Positions 45,905 to 55,322 of a DNA stretch of 64,000 nt are shown in pieces. The stretch spans positions 5,212,501 through 5,276,500 of the forward strand of contig NZ_CP047242.1 of the NCBI RefSeq assembly GCF_009856605.1, in the 5' to 3' direction. Within the stretch, counting starts at the first letter, position 1; the number at the start of each line of letters is the position of its first letter. This DNA comes from Trichormus variabilis 0441. GTDB lineage: Bacteria > Cyanobacteriota > Cyanobacteriia > Cyanobacteriales > Nostocaceae. Under the pieces are notes generated by a model. The model made no database searches, was not told the DNA's origin, and saw nothing but the letters and a program-made list of their open reading frames with translations. The translations under genes were made by a program, and so were the position numbers.

Positions 45905-47563
45905 ATGACACATCAGGGGTTTAACTTTTCTTCATTAAGAAATTTATGCTCGATTTTATCCTTACCAACTGGAATCACAGCCTTATTAGTTGCTTCTAGC
46001 GGGTTCATGCTAGTACCTAGTGGGGTCAATGCTGGTGCTGCGCCAACGTTAACAGCGCAGGTTCCCACGACAGCGTCAGTAATTTATGTCAACCCAACAA
46101 CTGGTACAGATACGGCTAGCGGTGGTGCGACAGCTGCAACACCCTACAAAACAATTACTTTTGCGCTCAATCAAGCCCAACCAGGGACGATTATTCAATT
46201 AGCACCCGGTAACTATAGCAGTGAAACTGGGGAACAATTTCCCTTGATTCTCAAACCAGGGGTGACGCTACAAGGTGATGAATCTGCTAGAGGTCAAGGT
46301 GTCTTGATTACAGGTGGTGGTTTCTATACCAGTCGTACCTTTGCCAGACAAGATATTACCATTTTGGCAAATAACGACACCACGATCGCCGGCATCACCG
46401 CCACCAATCCTAATCAACGTGGTACTGCTGTGTGGGTAGAATCCAGCAATCCCATTATCAGAAACAATACTTTTACCAATAGTGTGAGGGAAGGCGTTTT
46501 TGTCACTGGTACGGGAAACCCCAAAATCCAAGGTAATATCTTTATCCAAAACAAGGGTAATGGTGTTTCTGTAGCTAGGTCAGCGCTAGGAGAGATTAGT
46601 AATAACTTATTTCAGGATACTGGTTTTGGGATTGCGATCGGCGGTACTTCTACGCCTTTAGTAGCAGAAAACCAAATTGTGCAGAACCAAGACGGTCTAT
46701 ACATTTCAGAAACAGCCAAGCCTGTTTTGCGTAAGAATGTTATTCAAAACAATAAACGGGACGGCGTAGTAGCAACTGTTAATGCTCAACCAGACCTTGG
46801 GACTAGTGAAAATCCTGGTGGTAATTTGATCCGCAGTAACGGTCGTTATGATGTGAACAACGCCACCAAAACCATTCGCATTCTGGCTGTGGGTAACGAT
46901 ATTGACCAGAAAAAGATTTTTGGTCAGGTCGATTTTGTGGCTGCTAGTGTTGAACCACCACCTTCTGGTCAAGGTACAGGCTTTACGGACGTAGCCACAA
47001 ATTACTGGGCAAAAGGTTACATTGAAGCCTTAGCCTCCCAAAATATCATTGCTGGTTTTCCTGACGGCACTTTTAGACCTAATGAGCCTGTCACCCGCGC
47101 CCAATTTGCCACTATCGTTACCAAAGCTTTAACACCCGAAGCTAAACGCAACGCCATTAATTTCCGAGATGTCAGCAGCAATTTCTGGGCTTTTGCAGCA
47201 ATTCAAGCTGCATATCGGAGCCAATTTGTCTCCGGTTATCCCGATGGAACATTCAAACCACAGCAAGAAATTCCCAGAGTCCAAGCATTGGTGTCTTTAG
47301 CTAACGGGCTAGGCTTAACTGCTAACAATCAAAATGTAATTTCTATCTATTCTGATGCTGGTCAAATTCCTGGTTATGCTGTTGGGCCAGTTGCAGCAGC
47401 TACCACAAGGCAATTAGTGATTAACTATCCCACAGTTAGTCAACTCAATCCTAATCGTCCAGCTACCAGAGCGGAAATTGCTGCCTTTGTTTACCAAGCA
47501 TTAGTCAATGCTGGACGCGCACAACCACTGCCATCATCTTATTTAGTTCAAGTTCCCCAATAA
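45905..47563 (+). CDS. Surface protein: DUF1565 beta-helix plus SLH domains
   Basis: 552 residues. Signal peptide about 1-43. About 55-330: DUF1565/pectate-lyase-like right-handed beta helix (VIYVNPTTGTDTASGG, TPYKTITFALNQAQPGTIIQLAPGNY in pieces; repeats such as NPIIRNNTFTNS, NPKIQGNIFIQN, KPVLRKNVIQNN). About 360-530: three S-layer-homology modules (FTDVATNYWAKGYIEALASQ, FRDVSSNFWAFAAIQAAYRS, YSDAGQIPGYAVGPVAAATT) that bind peptidoglycan-linked polymer. A cell-surface polysaccharide-binding or -cleaving role is likely; no catalytic residues are certain. Confidence 0.9.
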   Translation: MTHQGFNFSSLRNLCSILSLPTGITALLVASSGFMLVPSGVNAGAAPTLTAQVPTTASVIYVNPTTGTDTASGGATAATPYKTITFALNQAQPGTIIQLAPGNYSSETGEQFPLILKPGVTLQGDESARGQGVLITGGGFYTSRTFARQDITILANNDTTIAGITATNPNQRGTAVWVESSNPIIRNNTFTNSVREGVFVTGTGNPKIQGNIFIQNKGNGVSVARSALGEISNNLFQDTGFGIAIGGTSTPLVAENQIVQNQDGLYISETAKPVLRKNVIQNNKRDGVVATVNAQPDLGTSENPGGNLIRSNGRYDVNNATKTIRILAVGNDIDQKKIFGQVDFVAASVEPPPSGQGTGFTDVATNYWAKGYIEALASQNIIAGFPDGTFRPNEPVTRAQFATIVTKALTPEAKRNAINFRDVSSNFWAFAAIQAAYRSQFVSGYPDGTFKPQQEIPRVQALVSLANGLGLTANNQNVISIYSDAGQIPGYAVGPVAAATTRQLVINYPTVSQLNPNRPATRAEIAAFVYQALVNAGRAQPLPSSYLVQVPQ

Positions 47564-47590
47564 AAAGCAAGGGGAAGTTATTAGAAATTC

Positions 47591-47644
47591 CAAGCGCCAG
47601 ACCAAGAATATACTTGTCTGGCGCTTGAAATATCGTGTTTTTTT
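47591..47644 (+). terminator. Strong terminator of the beta-helix/SLH gene
   Basis: CAAGCGCCAGA-C-CAAG pairs with CTTG-TCTGGCGCTTG (15 bp with one bulged C, loop AATATA), followed ten bases later by seven T. Confidence 0.8.
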
Positions 47645-47942
47645 AACTTAGGGGTCTTTAAATTAGTCCAACCCCATCCAAAGTGGCGTGTCTATTTTCA
47701 GGGTCTTTATATTGGCTGACCCCGTTTTAACAATTACAAGTCTCTCAAAAAATCTATTAATTCTCGATTTCATAATACTTTTTTTATTTTTTCTTTCCCT
47801 ATATTTAGTAATTTATAAAAATATGAATTACTTTTAACAAAAATTACTATCAATAAAGCCTTGAAGCTGCTTTTTTCAGAAAAATAAGTACTTATACTCA
47901 TCCATTCAGAGTAGAGTATTTAGATCAAAACAATCGTATTGT
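47645..47942. other. AT-rich gap between convergent genes
   Basis: Contains two related pieces, GGGTCTTTAAATTAGTCCAACCCC and AGGGTCTTTATATTGGCTGACCCC (each with a short GGG/CCC pairing; given in part), but no gene. Confidence 0.35.
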
Positions 47943-48209
47943 TTATCGCTTTTGGCGACTTTGTTCCCAACGCCAGAGAAAAATCATCAATGCTACAACT
48001 CCTACTTGCAGAGCGAAGTTAGGTAAAGCAGTTTCCATATTTCGCCCAGCTAGGATCTGAAAAAAGAAGATAAATGCCCCAATAAAGCCAGAAGCGCCAA
48101 AACCAACATAGAGAAGTTGCCGCAAGCCACGATATGGGGTAGACATTTCTGCTTTCAGGCGGGCATATTGTTCAGGATTAAGGCGCTTTTTGGGATTAGG
48201 TTCTACCAT
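47943..48209 (-). CDS. DUF3493 (LPA1/REP27-like) small membrane protein
   Basis: 88 residues. Charged N-terminus (MVEPNPKKRLNPEQYARLKAE, in part), then RGLRQLLYVGFGASGFIGAF with a first membrane helix and VGVVALMIFLWRWE with a second. This is the DUF3493 family; in plants and algae the same domain forms the C-terminus of LPA1/REP27, needed for photosystem II assembly and repair. A similar role here is an inference. ATG at 48209. The tRNA-Thr gene lies just upstream on the opposite strand. Confidence 0.75.
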   Translation of the reverse strand: MVEPNPKKRLNPEQYARLKAEMSTPYRGLRQLLYVGFGASGFIGAFIFFFQILAGRNMETALPNFALQVGVVALMIFLWRWEQSRQKR

Positions 48210-48242
48210 GAGTAAATAATGCTATAATCTCTTATCGTATAT

Positions 48243-48314
48243 GCCGATGTGGCTCAGTGGTAGAGCAGCTGATTCGTAATCAGCAGGCCGTGGGTTCAAA
48301 TCCCATCATCGGCT
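48243..48314 (+). tRNA. tRNA-Thr (anticodon CGU)
   Basis: 72 nt cloverleaf. Acceptor GCCGATG (48243-48249) pairs with CATCGGC (48307-48313), discriminator U. D-arm GCTC...GAGC, anticodon stem GCTGA/TCAGC around loop TTCGTAA giving anticodon CGU (reads ACG, Thr), variable loop AGGCC, T-arm GTGGG-TTCAAAT-CCCAT with a closing G-U. CCA is not encoded. Confidence 0.93.
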
Positions 48315-48391
48315 TGGCTTATAGAAAATAATATTTTTGTCTTGACTAATTCTTGTGTACTTTACAGTGACAAATAATTAGTCACTGTACA

Positions 48392-49339
48392 TCAAATTTG
48401 AATAAACCAAGCGCACAAAGAGGCGACTTGGTCAGGCTGAGTGAGGTTTGCTGCATTAGTAAGAATGCCAGAATTTAGTTGATGCCAAATTTCTTCTGCC
48501 ATGCTTTTTTCTATAGCAGATCCCACAAAAAAAGTATATGGCTTAAGACTGTGCTGATCAAATGCTGTTCTGATTCTGGCTAAAGCACTGTTCGCTGTTT
48601 TCCAATGTTCGTCTGCTCCTGCTGGGTCAATACCGCCCTTTAATTCACCTAGAGCTATGTAGATATTTGGGTTTGAAATTATATTCTTTTCAATTTCATT
48701 TTGTCTGCAATCAAACAAACAAATATCAATGTTTTTCCGTACAATCGGAACATTTACATTATAAACGAAAGTCCTATTCCTACCCTCCAAGTTCCAACTT
48801 AATCCCCTAAGACCTAATTCAATATCTGTATCATCATCAGGTTGATTAAGCCAAGTTTTGCTGTTTTTATCTAGCCATTTATAAGAAGTATTCGATAGAG
48901 TTAGTGCAGAAATAATATATCTTGCAAATTTACGTTCAGCAAGGATACCACCAACATTTCGCATTGATCCACCAAGTGTATCTCCACGCGTAAGTAGGAA
49001 ACGATAAACTAGTTCTTCTACAAAGTTTTCTCCAGCAGGCTCTAGGAAGTTTTGAATTAAACCTTCTATTGCATCGACCTTATCTTGTTCTTGAAGGTGT
49101 CCAGCAGCTTTATCTGATACCCCAGAGGCAGCTAGTAGAGTAGGTCTAATATCCCTCATTTGTAAAAGGTCTTGAGGCCTTTCAATTTGGTTTACTCGGA
49201 TCCTTAATGCTCTTGCCTGCTCAACAAATGGTGTTGCTTTTCGATTTCTTTCTAAAGCTAAAGCAACAAATCCTGCTCGGACTTCTTGATATGGAGTCAC
49301 AAGATCATGATTGCTTTTAAGATGATATTGATATGACAC
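48392..49339 (-). CDS. AvaI/BsoBI-type restriction endonuclease (C/YCGRG)
   Basis: 315 residues. It matches the BsoBI/AvaI family: DLVTPYQEVRAGFVALALERNRKATPFVEQARALR at the start (in blocks), the Asp of IDICLFD, then the E-x-K motif in LGELKGGIDPAGADEHWKTA, with a His 13 residues after the Glu exactly as the BsoBI catalytic set (Asp, Glu, Lys, His). It should cut C^YCGRG. The frame reaches 49366, but a GTG at 49339 has GGAG nine bases upstream and overlaps the methyltransferase stop as TAGTG, so I chose it. The methylase is directly upstream. Confidence 0.88.
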   Translation of the reverse strand: MSYQYHLKSNHDLVTPYQEVRAGFVALALERNRKATPFVEQARALRIRVNQIERPQDLLQMRDIRPTLLAASGVSDKAAGHLQEQDKVDAIEGLIQNFLEPAGENFVEELVYRFLLTRGDTLGGSMRNVGGILAERKFARYIISALTLSNTSYKWLDKNSKTWLNQPDDDTDIELGLRGLSWNLEGRNRTFVYNVNVPIVRKNIDICLFDCRQNEIEKNIISNPNIYIALGELKGGIDPAGADEHWKTANSALARIRTAFDQHSLKPYTFFVGSAIEKSMAEEIWHQLNSGILTNAANLTQPDQVASLCAWFIQI

Positions 49340-50787
49340 TAGGGTTTTCTCCAAACATATACACATTTGCGAAGTGTCTTTCTTCCATGTATCCCCATTT
49401 GTTGGCTACTGTTACCTTTACCAATAGGTAGGACAAGAATTTTCTCCACATTAAAACCAATTTTTTCTGCAATATTAGAAAGAATTAAATCAACCGAAAT
49501 ATCAATACCTGCATAGCGAACATTATCATTTACCATAAATAAAGGTGATCCATTTTTTAAAACTCTAAAACATTCTGTAATAACGCAAGCCATTTCGTAG
49601 AAATAGCCTTTTACCATGCGAGGAATACCGTTATTATTAAGTTTTTTTCTTTCAAGCTCTCGCTCAAGAAAGCGCAAAATACTCTGTAACAATTCTTGTT
49701 GATCAAGTATACGTAATGCTTCCTGCCAATTGTTAATAAGAAACTTTTCTTTGTTTTCAACAGTACAACTCAGCATATCTTGTCTGAGTTGCACTATATC
49801 TCTTTCTCCCACTCCTAATAGAGCTAATTCTAGAGCGTATGTACGTGTATAGTCATAACGATTACAATAGGGTGGAGAAGTAATGATACAGTCGTAAAAA
49901 TCTTGTTCAAATTCAGGCAGAATTTTAAGACATGAAGCATTAAATAGATTAATTTCACTTCTTTGAGTCCCATAACAAAATGATGTATTATTTATCATGT
50001 CAAAGGAATCATTCAAAATTAATTTTATTTGGTCAGTAATTGCTTCATCGAAATCCAGGATTTTACCTTTATCAAATTTATATGATCCACCTTTCCTAAA
50101 TGCTCTTTTATCCCAACGTAGATACTGTCCATCTTTCCGGGTATAGCTGATAGATTCAAGAATACACAATAGAGCAAAACGGAGAACTTGTTTCACAACC
50201 ATATTCTCTTTTTCTATAGAAAATAAAAATCTCTCTATTGATGCTTCTGTTTCATGAGGATAAGCTCCGTCGGTAATTCTTAAACGATTAAGATGTTTTC
50301 TACTATTATGCTGATTCCAAGGTTTTTGTTTGTACCATTCAATCAATCTCAAAAAATCTTCTCGACGGAATTGTCGCTGGATTATTTTCCTTACTTTAAT
50401 AATCTCTTGACCAATAGGTAACAATTCTATACCATCTGCTTGAATACCAGCATCACTACAGGCAAATAGCATTGTTCCTGCTCCTGCGAAGGGGTCAAGA
50501 ATCCTCTCAAATGGTTTTTTCTCGTACTCAAATATTAACTGATTGACCAAATCAACTGAAAAAGCTTCTTTATATTTAAACCAGCGATACTGAGGTTTTA
50601 ACTTATTAGCTTGAAAACTAACTATTTTTCGATTTAAACTTTGATGCAATCGCATCTTATCTCTAAAGCGTTGCTCAAGTGCTTTATTGAATCGAAAAAT
50701 TTCTTGTACAAAAGAATCCATCTCTTGAGCAAGATCAGTCGGGTCAGTCTTTATTTCTGTTGGAATCTCAAGCTCAAATGAAGTCAT
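49339..50787 (-). CDS. DNA methyltransferase of the AvaI-type system
   Basis: 482 residues. Motif I is ILDPFAGAGTMLFACSDAGI (AdoMet binding, about residue 105), motif IV is IITSPPYCNRYDYTR (about 310); SPPY is usual for N4-cytosine (sometimes N6-adenine) methylases. The ~190 residues between them should recognise DNA, giving the order I-TRD-IV (alpha-type). It protects host CYCGRG sites from the adjacent nuclease. TTG at 50808 opens the frame, but ATG at 50787 (MTSFELEI) is the likely start. The stop overlaps the endonuclease start by one base. AT-rich compared with neighbours, as for a transferred system. Confidence 0.85.
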   Translation of the reverse strand: MTSFELEIPTEIKTDPTDLAQEMDSFVQEIFRFNKALEQRFRDKMRLHQSLNRKIVSFQANKLKPQYRWFKYKEAFSVDLVNQLIFEYEKKPFERILDPFAGAGTMLFACSDAGIQADGIELLPIGQEIIKVRKIIQRQFRREDFLRLIEWYKQKPWNQHNSRKHLNRLRITDGAYPHETEASIERFLFSIEKENMVVKQVLRFALLCILESISYTRKDGQYLRWDKRAFRKGGSYKFDKGKILDFDEAITDQIKLILNDSFDMINNTSFCYGTQRSEINLFNASCLKILPEFEQDFYDCIITSPPYCNRYDYTRTYALELALLGVGERDIVQLRQDMLSCTVENKEKFLINNWQEALRILDQQELLQSILRFLERELERKKLNNNGIPRMVKGYFYEMACVITECFRVLKNGSPLFMVNDNVRYAGIDISVDLILSNIAEKIGFNVEKILVLPIGKGNSSQQMGIHGRKTLRKCVYVWRKP

Positions 50788-50997
50788 TTTATATTTTTCT
50801 TGTAACAAAGAGGCAATCTAGGATTCTATCATAACAAATCACTATCATTTATCAATTAAGATTTAAACCCTATTTTTTTATAGACTGATTGACAATGGTC
50901 GAATCCTGATTATACTTTGTTATGCTTTTACAGTAATCAAGTTAAATATTGAATACATTCCTTCTGTGACTCATTATAAATAATAATATTATTCTCC

Positions 50998-52038
50998 CTA
51001 AAATTCGGTTTCACAAAAAGCTTTCAATAAATTAATACAGTTGGAAATTGCGCCTAAATGAGCGATTTCGTATCCGTGGGTATTTTGGGTAGGAAATGCC
51101 AGACAAGCAGCACGTCCCACATGACCAAATTTCATGGCAATCGACGCATCACTCCCAAAGCCACTGAGAGTTGTTAGCTGTACAGGCATATTCAATTGTT
51201 TGGCACATTGGCGCAGTTCTCCATTTAGTCCTTCATCATATATGCCATAAGCATCCTGAATTAAAAGTACAGGATTTTCACTATCTTTAACAGGATATTC
51301 TTCAGATAAGGGACAAATTTCTAAGGCGATTAAGGCATCTAATTGCTGATTTTGGGTGAAGAATAATGCCCCAATTGCGCCTACTTCTTCTTTAGCTGAT
51401 GCTACTAAATAAACATCCATTGCTGGCTGTTTTAATTGTTGAGCTAAAGCCAATAAAATTGCTACTGATGCTTTGTTATCTAATGTATAACTAGCAATGT
51501 GATCCTGAAGTTTCACGGGATGTTTGCGATGCTTGCCAATCACCATTCTTGTCCCTGGGCGAATCCCAGCAATTTCTAATTCCTCGGTAGTGCGTTTGGT
51601 TTCAATCCAGGCGTTTTCCCATTTAACTGCTGTGTCTTCTTGTTGGACTTTTTGCGGTGATTCATGGGAGACGTGGCGGGAACCAAAACTGAGAATACCG
51701 CTAATGGTTTCGTTGTCTCCCAATAAATCAACGACACCCTCACCATAAACCCAAGGGTAAGCGCCGCCTAGCTTGCGGACTTCCACTTTTCCGGCATCAC
51801 CGATATTTTTGACGATCGCCCCGATTTCGTCTTTGTGGGCTGTAATCGCCACTGCTCGCTCAGAATTCTTCCCCGGAATCTTGGCTATGATATTATCTGC
51901 GCGATCGCTCCAAACCTCCACACCAAGCGCCGCAAATTTTTGTAACAAAAGCTGATTAATTTCGGCTTCTGCACCACTGGGCGAATGGTGCATCACTAAT
52001 TCTGCGATATTTTCAAATAATTGGTTGTAATTGCACAT
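50998..52038 (-). CDS. M42 family metallo-aminopeptidase
   Basis: 346 residues. Dinuclear zinc aminopeptidase of the glutamyl-aminopeptidase/PepA(M42) type, forming tetrahedral dodecamers that trim oligopeptides in the cytoplasm. Ligand motifs: AITAHKDEIG (His), ASYTLDNKASVA (bridging Asp), ASAKEEVGAIGA (catalytic Glu and ligand Glu), ALEICPL, and TQNTHGYEI (His). Domain layout and length are normal. ATG at 52038 rather than the TTG one codon earlier. Confidence 0.9.
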   Translation of the reverse strand: MCNYNQLFENIAELVMHHSPSGAEAEINQLLLQKFAALGVEVWSDRADNIIAKIPGKNSERAVAITAHKDEIGAIVKNIGDAGKVEVRKLGGAYPWVYGEGVVDLLGDNETISGILSFGSRHVSHESPQKVQQEDTAVKWENAWIETKRTTEELEIAGIRPGTRMVIGKHRKHPVKLQDHIASYTLDNKASVAILLALAQQLKQPAMDVYLVASAKEEVGAIGALFFTQNQQLDALIALEICPLSEEYPVKDSENPVLLIQDAYGIYDEGLNGELRQCAKQLNMPVQLTTLSGFGSDASIAMKFGHVGRAACLAFPTQNTHGYEIAHLGAISNCINLLKAFCETEF

Positions 52039-52158
52039 CAATACTTTTATTTCATCTCTATATCAGCCATATCCAATTATATTCAATATATTGTCTGGAT
52101 AAGCTATTTAAACTAGAACTATAGGGCTATTTTATGGTATTTCCATATTTTAAAATAA

Positions 52159-52186
52159 TTGCTCATTCAATTATGTGAATGAGCAA
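52159..52186 (-). terminator. Terminator of the GDSL esterase gene
   Basis: On the minus strand TTGCTCATTC pairs perfectly with GAATGAGCAA across an 8-base loop, followed by TTATTTT (52152-52158). Confidence 0.8.
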
Positions 52187-52217
52187 GAGACAGCTAATAA
52201 TTTAGCAGTAACCTTTG

Positions 52218-53267
52218 TTACTGAATTGCAGATTTAATTGATTTTCGCTGTAAGCGTTTGATGCTGCTCATTGCACCCAATGCACCCAGAAATAATACAC
52301 CAATTGTGCTTGAAGACTCAGGAGTTGTTGCCGCTAAGACTGATTCTGCTACTAACTTATGACCGTCAGTTGATGGGTGGACATCATCCCAGAAAAAATA
52401 TGTGCTGGGGTTGTTACTACAGTTAAGAAACTGAGACAGACAAGAATTAGTTACATTTTCAAAACCAAATTCATTGGGAGTTGCAAGCACACGGTTAACT
52501 AAAGAATAAATATCAATTTCAATGATATTTACTTGTTGGTTTTTCCGAATTTCGTCTAGATTTTTGGCTAAGTTTGAGTTGAAATCTTGAGTTGCTTGAG
52601 TCAGTGCTGCGGGATTGCGACCATTTGTTCCCGATGCTGGAATCCTGCCCAAATCCGGCAAGTTGAACACTAAAATATTTTTTGCACCTATTGCCGCTAG
52701 GTTACTTACAGCCTGGGAAATATTTGTGTAGGGTTCGGGTCTACTGGGATCACTGAACTGAGGAGGAAAAAGGTAGTCATTTGCACCACCGGACACAGCA
52801 TAGAGCGCATTAGGATCAAAGCTTTGTTGATTAACTTGTAGTAACGCTTGAAAAGCAGAAACTTGCTGTAAAACTCCAGGTAAAGGGAAACCAAAAGAGT
52901 TACCTTCACCGGAATTAGCACCACCGATAGCGAAGTTAATACCTTGTGTGGGAAAGGGTGTAGTAAGAGGAGTAGAAAAATCTAAGGTAGGAACTAGATT
53001 AGTGATGGGCGTGGGTGTTAAACCTAACTTGTCTCCTACATAATCTACCCATATTGAACCATTAGAAAAACGCCCCTGCTCATACGGAGGGCTGGGAGGA
53101 ATAGCATTCGATGGATCAAATAACCCACCGGAAAGTTGAAATGTATTACCTGTATCAGACAGGCTATCGCCAAATACGTAAACCCCAGTAAAATTTGCAG
53201 CCGAAGCTTTTAGCGGCGATATTAAGGTGAGTGTAATAAAACTTGCCGCGATGAATTTAGTTTTCAT
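52218..53267 (-). CDS. Secreted SGNH/GDSL esterase with PEP-CTERM-like tail
   Basis: 349 residues. Signal peptide about 1-23 (ending SASAA). SGNH hydrolase blocks: FGDSLSDTGNTF (nucleophile Ser), SGGANDYLF (Asn), FFWDDVHPSTDGH (Asp-x-x-His), so a lipase/esterase of the phospholipase-like cyanobacterial GDSL group. The C-terminus TTPESSSTIGVLFLGALGAM followed by KRLQRK is a PEP-CTERM-like sorting tag (P-E-x, hydrophobic helix, basic end), which would hold it at the envelope until cleaved. ATG at 53267. Confidence 0.88.
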   Translation of the reverse strand: MKTKFIAASFITLTLISPLKASAANFTGVYVFGDSLSDTGNTFQLSGGLFDPSNAIPPSPPYEQGRFSNGSIWVDYVGDKLGLTPTPITNLVPTLDFSTPLTTPFPTQGINFAIGGANSGEGNSFGFPLPGVLQQVSAFQALLQVNQQSFDPNALYAVSGGANDYLFPPQFSDPSRPEPYTNISQAVSNLAAIGAKNILVFNLPDLGRIPASGTNGRNPAALTQATQDFNSNLAKNLDEIRKNQQVNIIEIDIYSLVNRVLATPNEFGFENVTNSCLSQFLNCSNNPSTYFFWDDVHPSTDGHKLVAESVLAATTPESSSTIGVLFLGALGAMSSIKRLQRKSIKSAIQ

Positions 53268-53842
53268 TTTTAGTAAGATAATGAAATTTTATCGTTGAGC
53301 TTGTTTGATAAAGTTACAATAAGCAATGTTGTAAATAACACTCAGTGCAGATTTGCTAATCCTAGCTAAGTAACTTTACATAGCTAACCATAAAATATCA
53401 AGAAAAATTAGCTAAAAATATCAAGATTTTACGTGAATTTTCGTAATGAGATTAATTTGCAATGTAGATCAATGACCAACGGTCAGTCGCAGACCATCGC
53501 GTTTCCTACGCTGCTCTTACTTTAATTTGCACATCTTTTCGTGTTGACAGTTAACCGTCAACTGTCAACAAACCATACAAGTAATACCAATTCAAAATTC
53601 AAAATTCAAAATTAATAATCAAGACAGGACAAGCGTTTGGGGCTGTATATCTGTCGCATTCTTTTTTCAAATTGGTATAACTATGTAAGCTGTTACGCAT
53701 TTAAATTGTATATTTCGCACTCAGGTTGTCAAAAGTCCAAATTCCAAGCTAGCCTTTGACTCTGGACTCTTGACTATGGACAGCCCTGACGCAAGAATAT
53801 TTGATATAGGTGCGTATCAGCTTAATTTAAAAGCGTCATAGC
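53268..53842. other. 575-base gene-free stretch with short repeats
   Basis: Contains tandem AATTCAAA units (about 53586-53614), a GTCAACTGTCAA repeat pair (53547-53568) and GTCCA/GACTC repeat pieces near 53750. No reading frame or RNA gene recognised. Confidence 0.4.
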
Positions 53843-55180
53843 TTACTGCGTAGTTGTTTGTTTTAACTTGAGTGCATCAACTGCCGATATACCCTCACCC
53901 TGACTGCCGAAATACCACAAAGCACCAGCAGCTTCAGCACGAGTTACTGGTTTTTTGGGCTGAAACAGTGTTGTATAACCAAATATGCGGCGAATATTAG
54001 CCTGTTCACCATTTTGAAAATCCGCTAAAACTGCCCTTAAAGCCTTGGGGTCGATTTTCCCTGCATCTTGGAAACCCCAAGTTTCCTTCACCGCTTCTAA
54101 ATTGGCGTTGGGTAAAGCTTGACGGGTGTCTAGAGGCACTTTCCACAGAATTAACTGTTCCCTTGTCAGGGGTGCATCAGGACGGAACAAAACTGCTGTC
54201 GCATCTCCCGATAAAGGGCTAGGAATTAAACCAGCTTCGGCTAATCCTTGAATGGCTGGAAAATCAGCATCTTGAGACGACACATCAGTAAATGCTGCTT
54301 GTGTACTTTCCCCAGCCAAGCGAATCTGCTTCGCTGAATTATTGGCATACATAGCGTTATTGGCATTTACTAACCAACGAGCATATTCTCGGCGGGTAAT
54401 GATTCTACCGGGTTCAAATTGGTTGGCGGGATTATTATTCTTATTCTTTGAAGATGCAGAACTGAAAACGCCCAATGCAGCTAAATCTTGAATATATTGG
54501 CGCAGTTGTTGGGGTGCTTTATTTACATCGTTAAATTCTGATGCGACTGTTGGAGTAGTGGAATTATCTTTCGCCCAATTCGTCGGTGGTACTGGGCCGA
54601 TAAACTGGGTATCACCTGCCGTAGGAATATTTGATGCTGCTGTGGTAGTGCTATTGGGAACGTACTCTATCTTGATTGCTGTTGCTGTTTGGGGTTGATT
54701 AGCTGTGGCGTTAGTCACCGATTTGGGTTGAATCGACACATTTACCAGCAAATCGTTCCGACGTGCGGCAAAAGTTCCCTCCACATCATCAGTTGGCTGT
54801 TGTAAAATCTGCCAATTGTTGGTCTGGAACTGGTTACGATAAAAACTACTAATAAAATTGCTGGGGTCTGAACTCAGCCAAGTAGTTGAGACTCGCTTGT
54901 CTGAACCACTCGCGGGGATAATTTCCTGTAATTGAGCATTTTGATATAAAGGTATCTCTTGGGGAAAATCCGCCGGTAGTTGGACTGAGGGTTGATTTTC
55001 CTTCGGTTGGGCTGCACCCTCCTTAGTTTCCCCAAAGATCACTTGATTAGTTTGTAGTCTCGGATCTGCTGCCAAAGACTGTTCTAGGTTTTTGGCAGTT
55101 GGAGTGTTTGCACAGGCTGTTAATGAAGTCAAGAAAACAGCCAAGCTCAAGACTAAAGTTGGTCGTTTACAAGGAAGCAC
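53843..55180 (-). CDS. SLH-domain lipoprotein
   Basis: 445 residues. The N-terminus LVLSLAVFLTSLTACANTP has a lipobox (LTAC), so it is probably a lipoprotein. About 60-175 is a domain with FPQEIPLYQNAQLQEI and SSFYRNQFQTNNWQILQQP. After a linker, two to three SLH modules follow (about 225-440: FTDVSSQDADFPAIQGLAEAGL, GFQDAGKIDPKALRAVLADFQ, PVTRAEAAGALWYF). It would link outer membrane and peptidoglycan or sit at the wall. GTG start at 55180; no good ribosome site. Confidence 0.82.
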   Translation of the reverse strand: MLPCKRPTLVLSLAVFLTSLTACANTPTAKNLEQSLAADPRLQTNQVIFGETKEGAAQPKENQPSVQLPADFPQEIPLYQNAQLQEIIPASGSDKRVSTTWLSSDPSNFISSFYRNQFQTNNWQILQQPTDDVEGTFAARRNDLLVNVSIQPKSVTNATANQPQTATAIKIEYVPNSTTTAASNIPTAGDTQFIGPVPPTNWAKDNSTTPTVASEFNDVNKAPQQLRQYIQDLAALGVFSSASSKNKNNNPANQFEPGRIITRREYARWLVNANNAMYANNSAKQIRLAGESTQAAFTDVSSQDADFPAIQGLAEAGLIPSPLSGDATAVLFRPDAPLTREQLILWKVPLDTRQALPNANLEAVKETWGFQDAGKIDPKALRAVLADFQNGEQANIRRIFGYTTLFQPKKPVTRAEAAGALWYFGSQGEGISAVDALKLKQTTTQ

Positions 55181-55322
55181 AGGAAATCACAAATCGCGCG
55201 TCAATTCCTACCCTAGCGCAGAGTATCACCTCTGAACTAAGTTTGAGAAAAAATATGTCAGTGGTCATTAGTCATTAGGGAACAGGATTTTTGACTATGG
55301 ACTATTGACTTTTGACTGTGGA

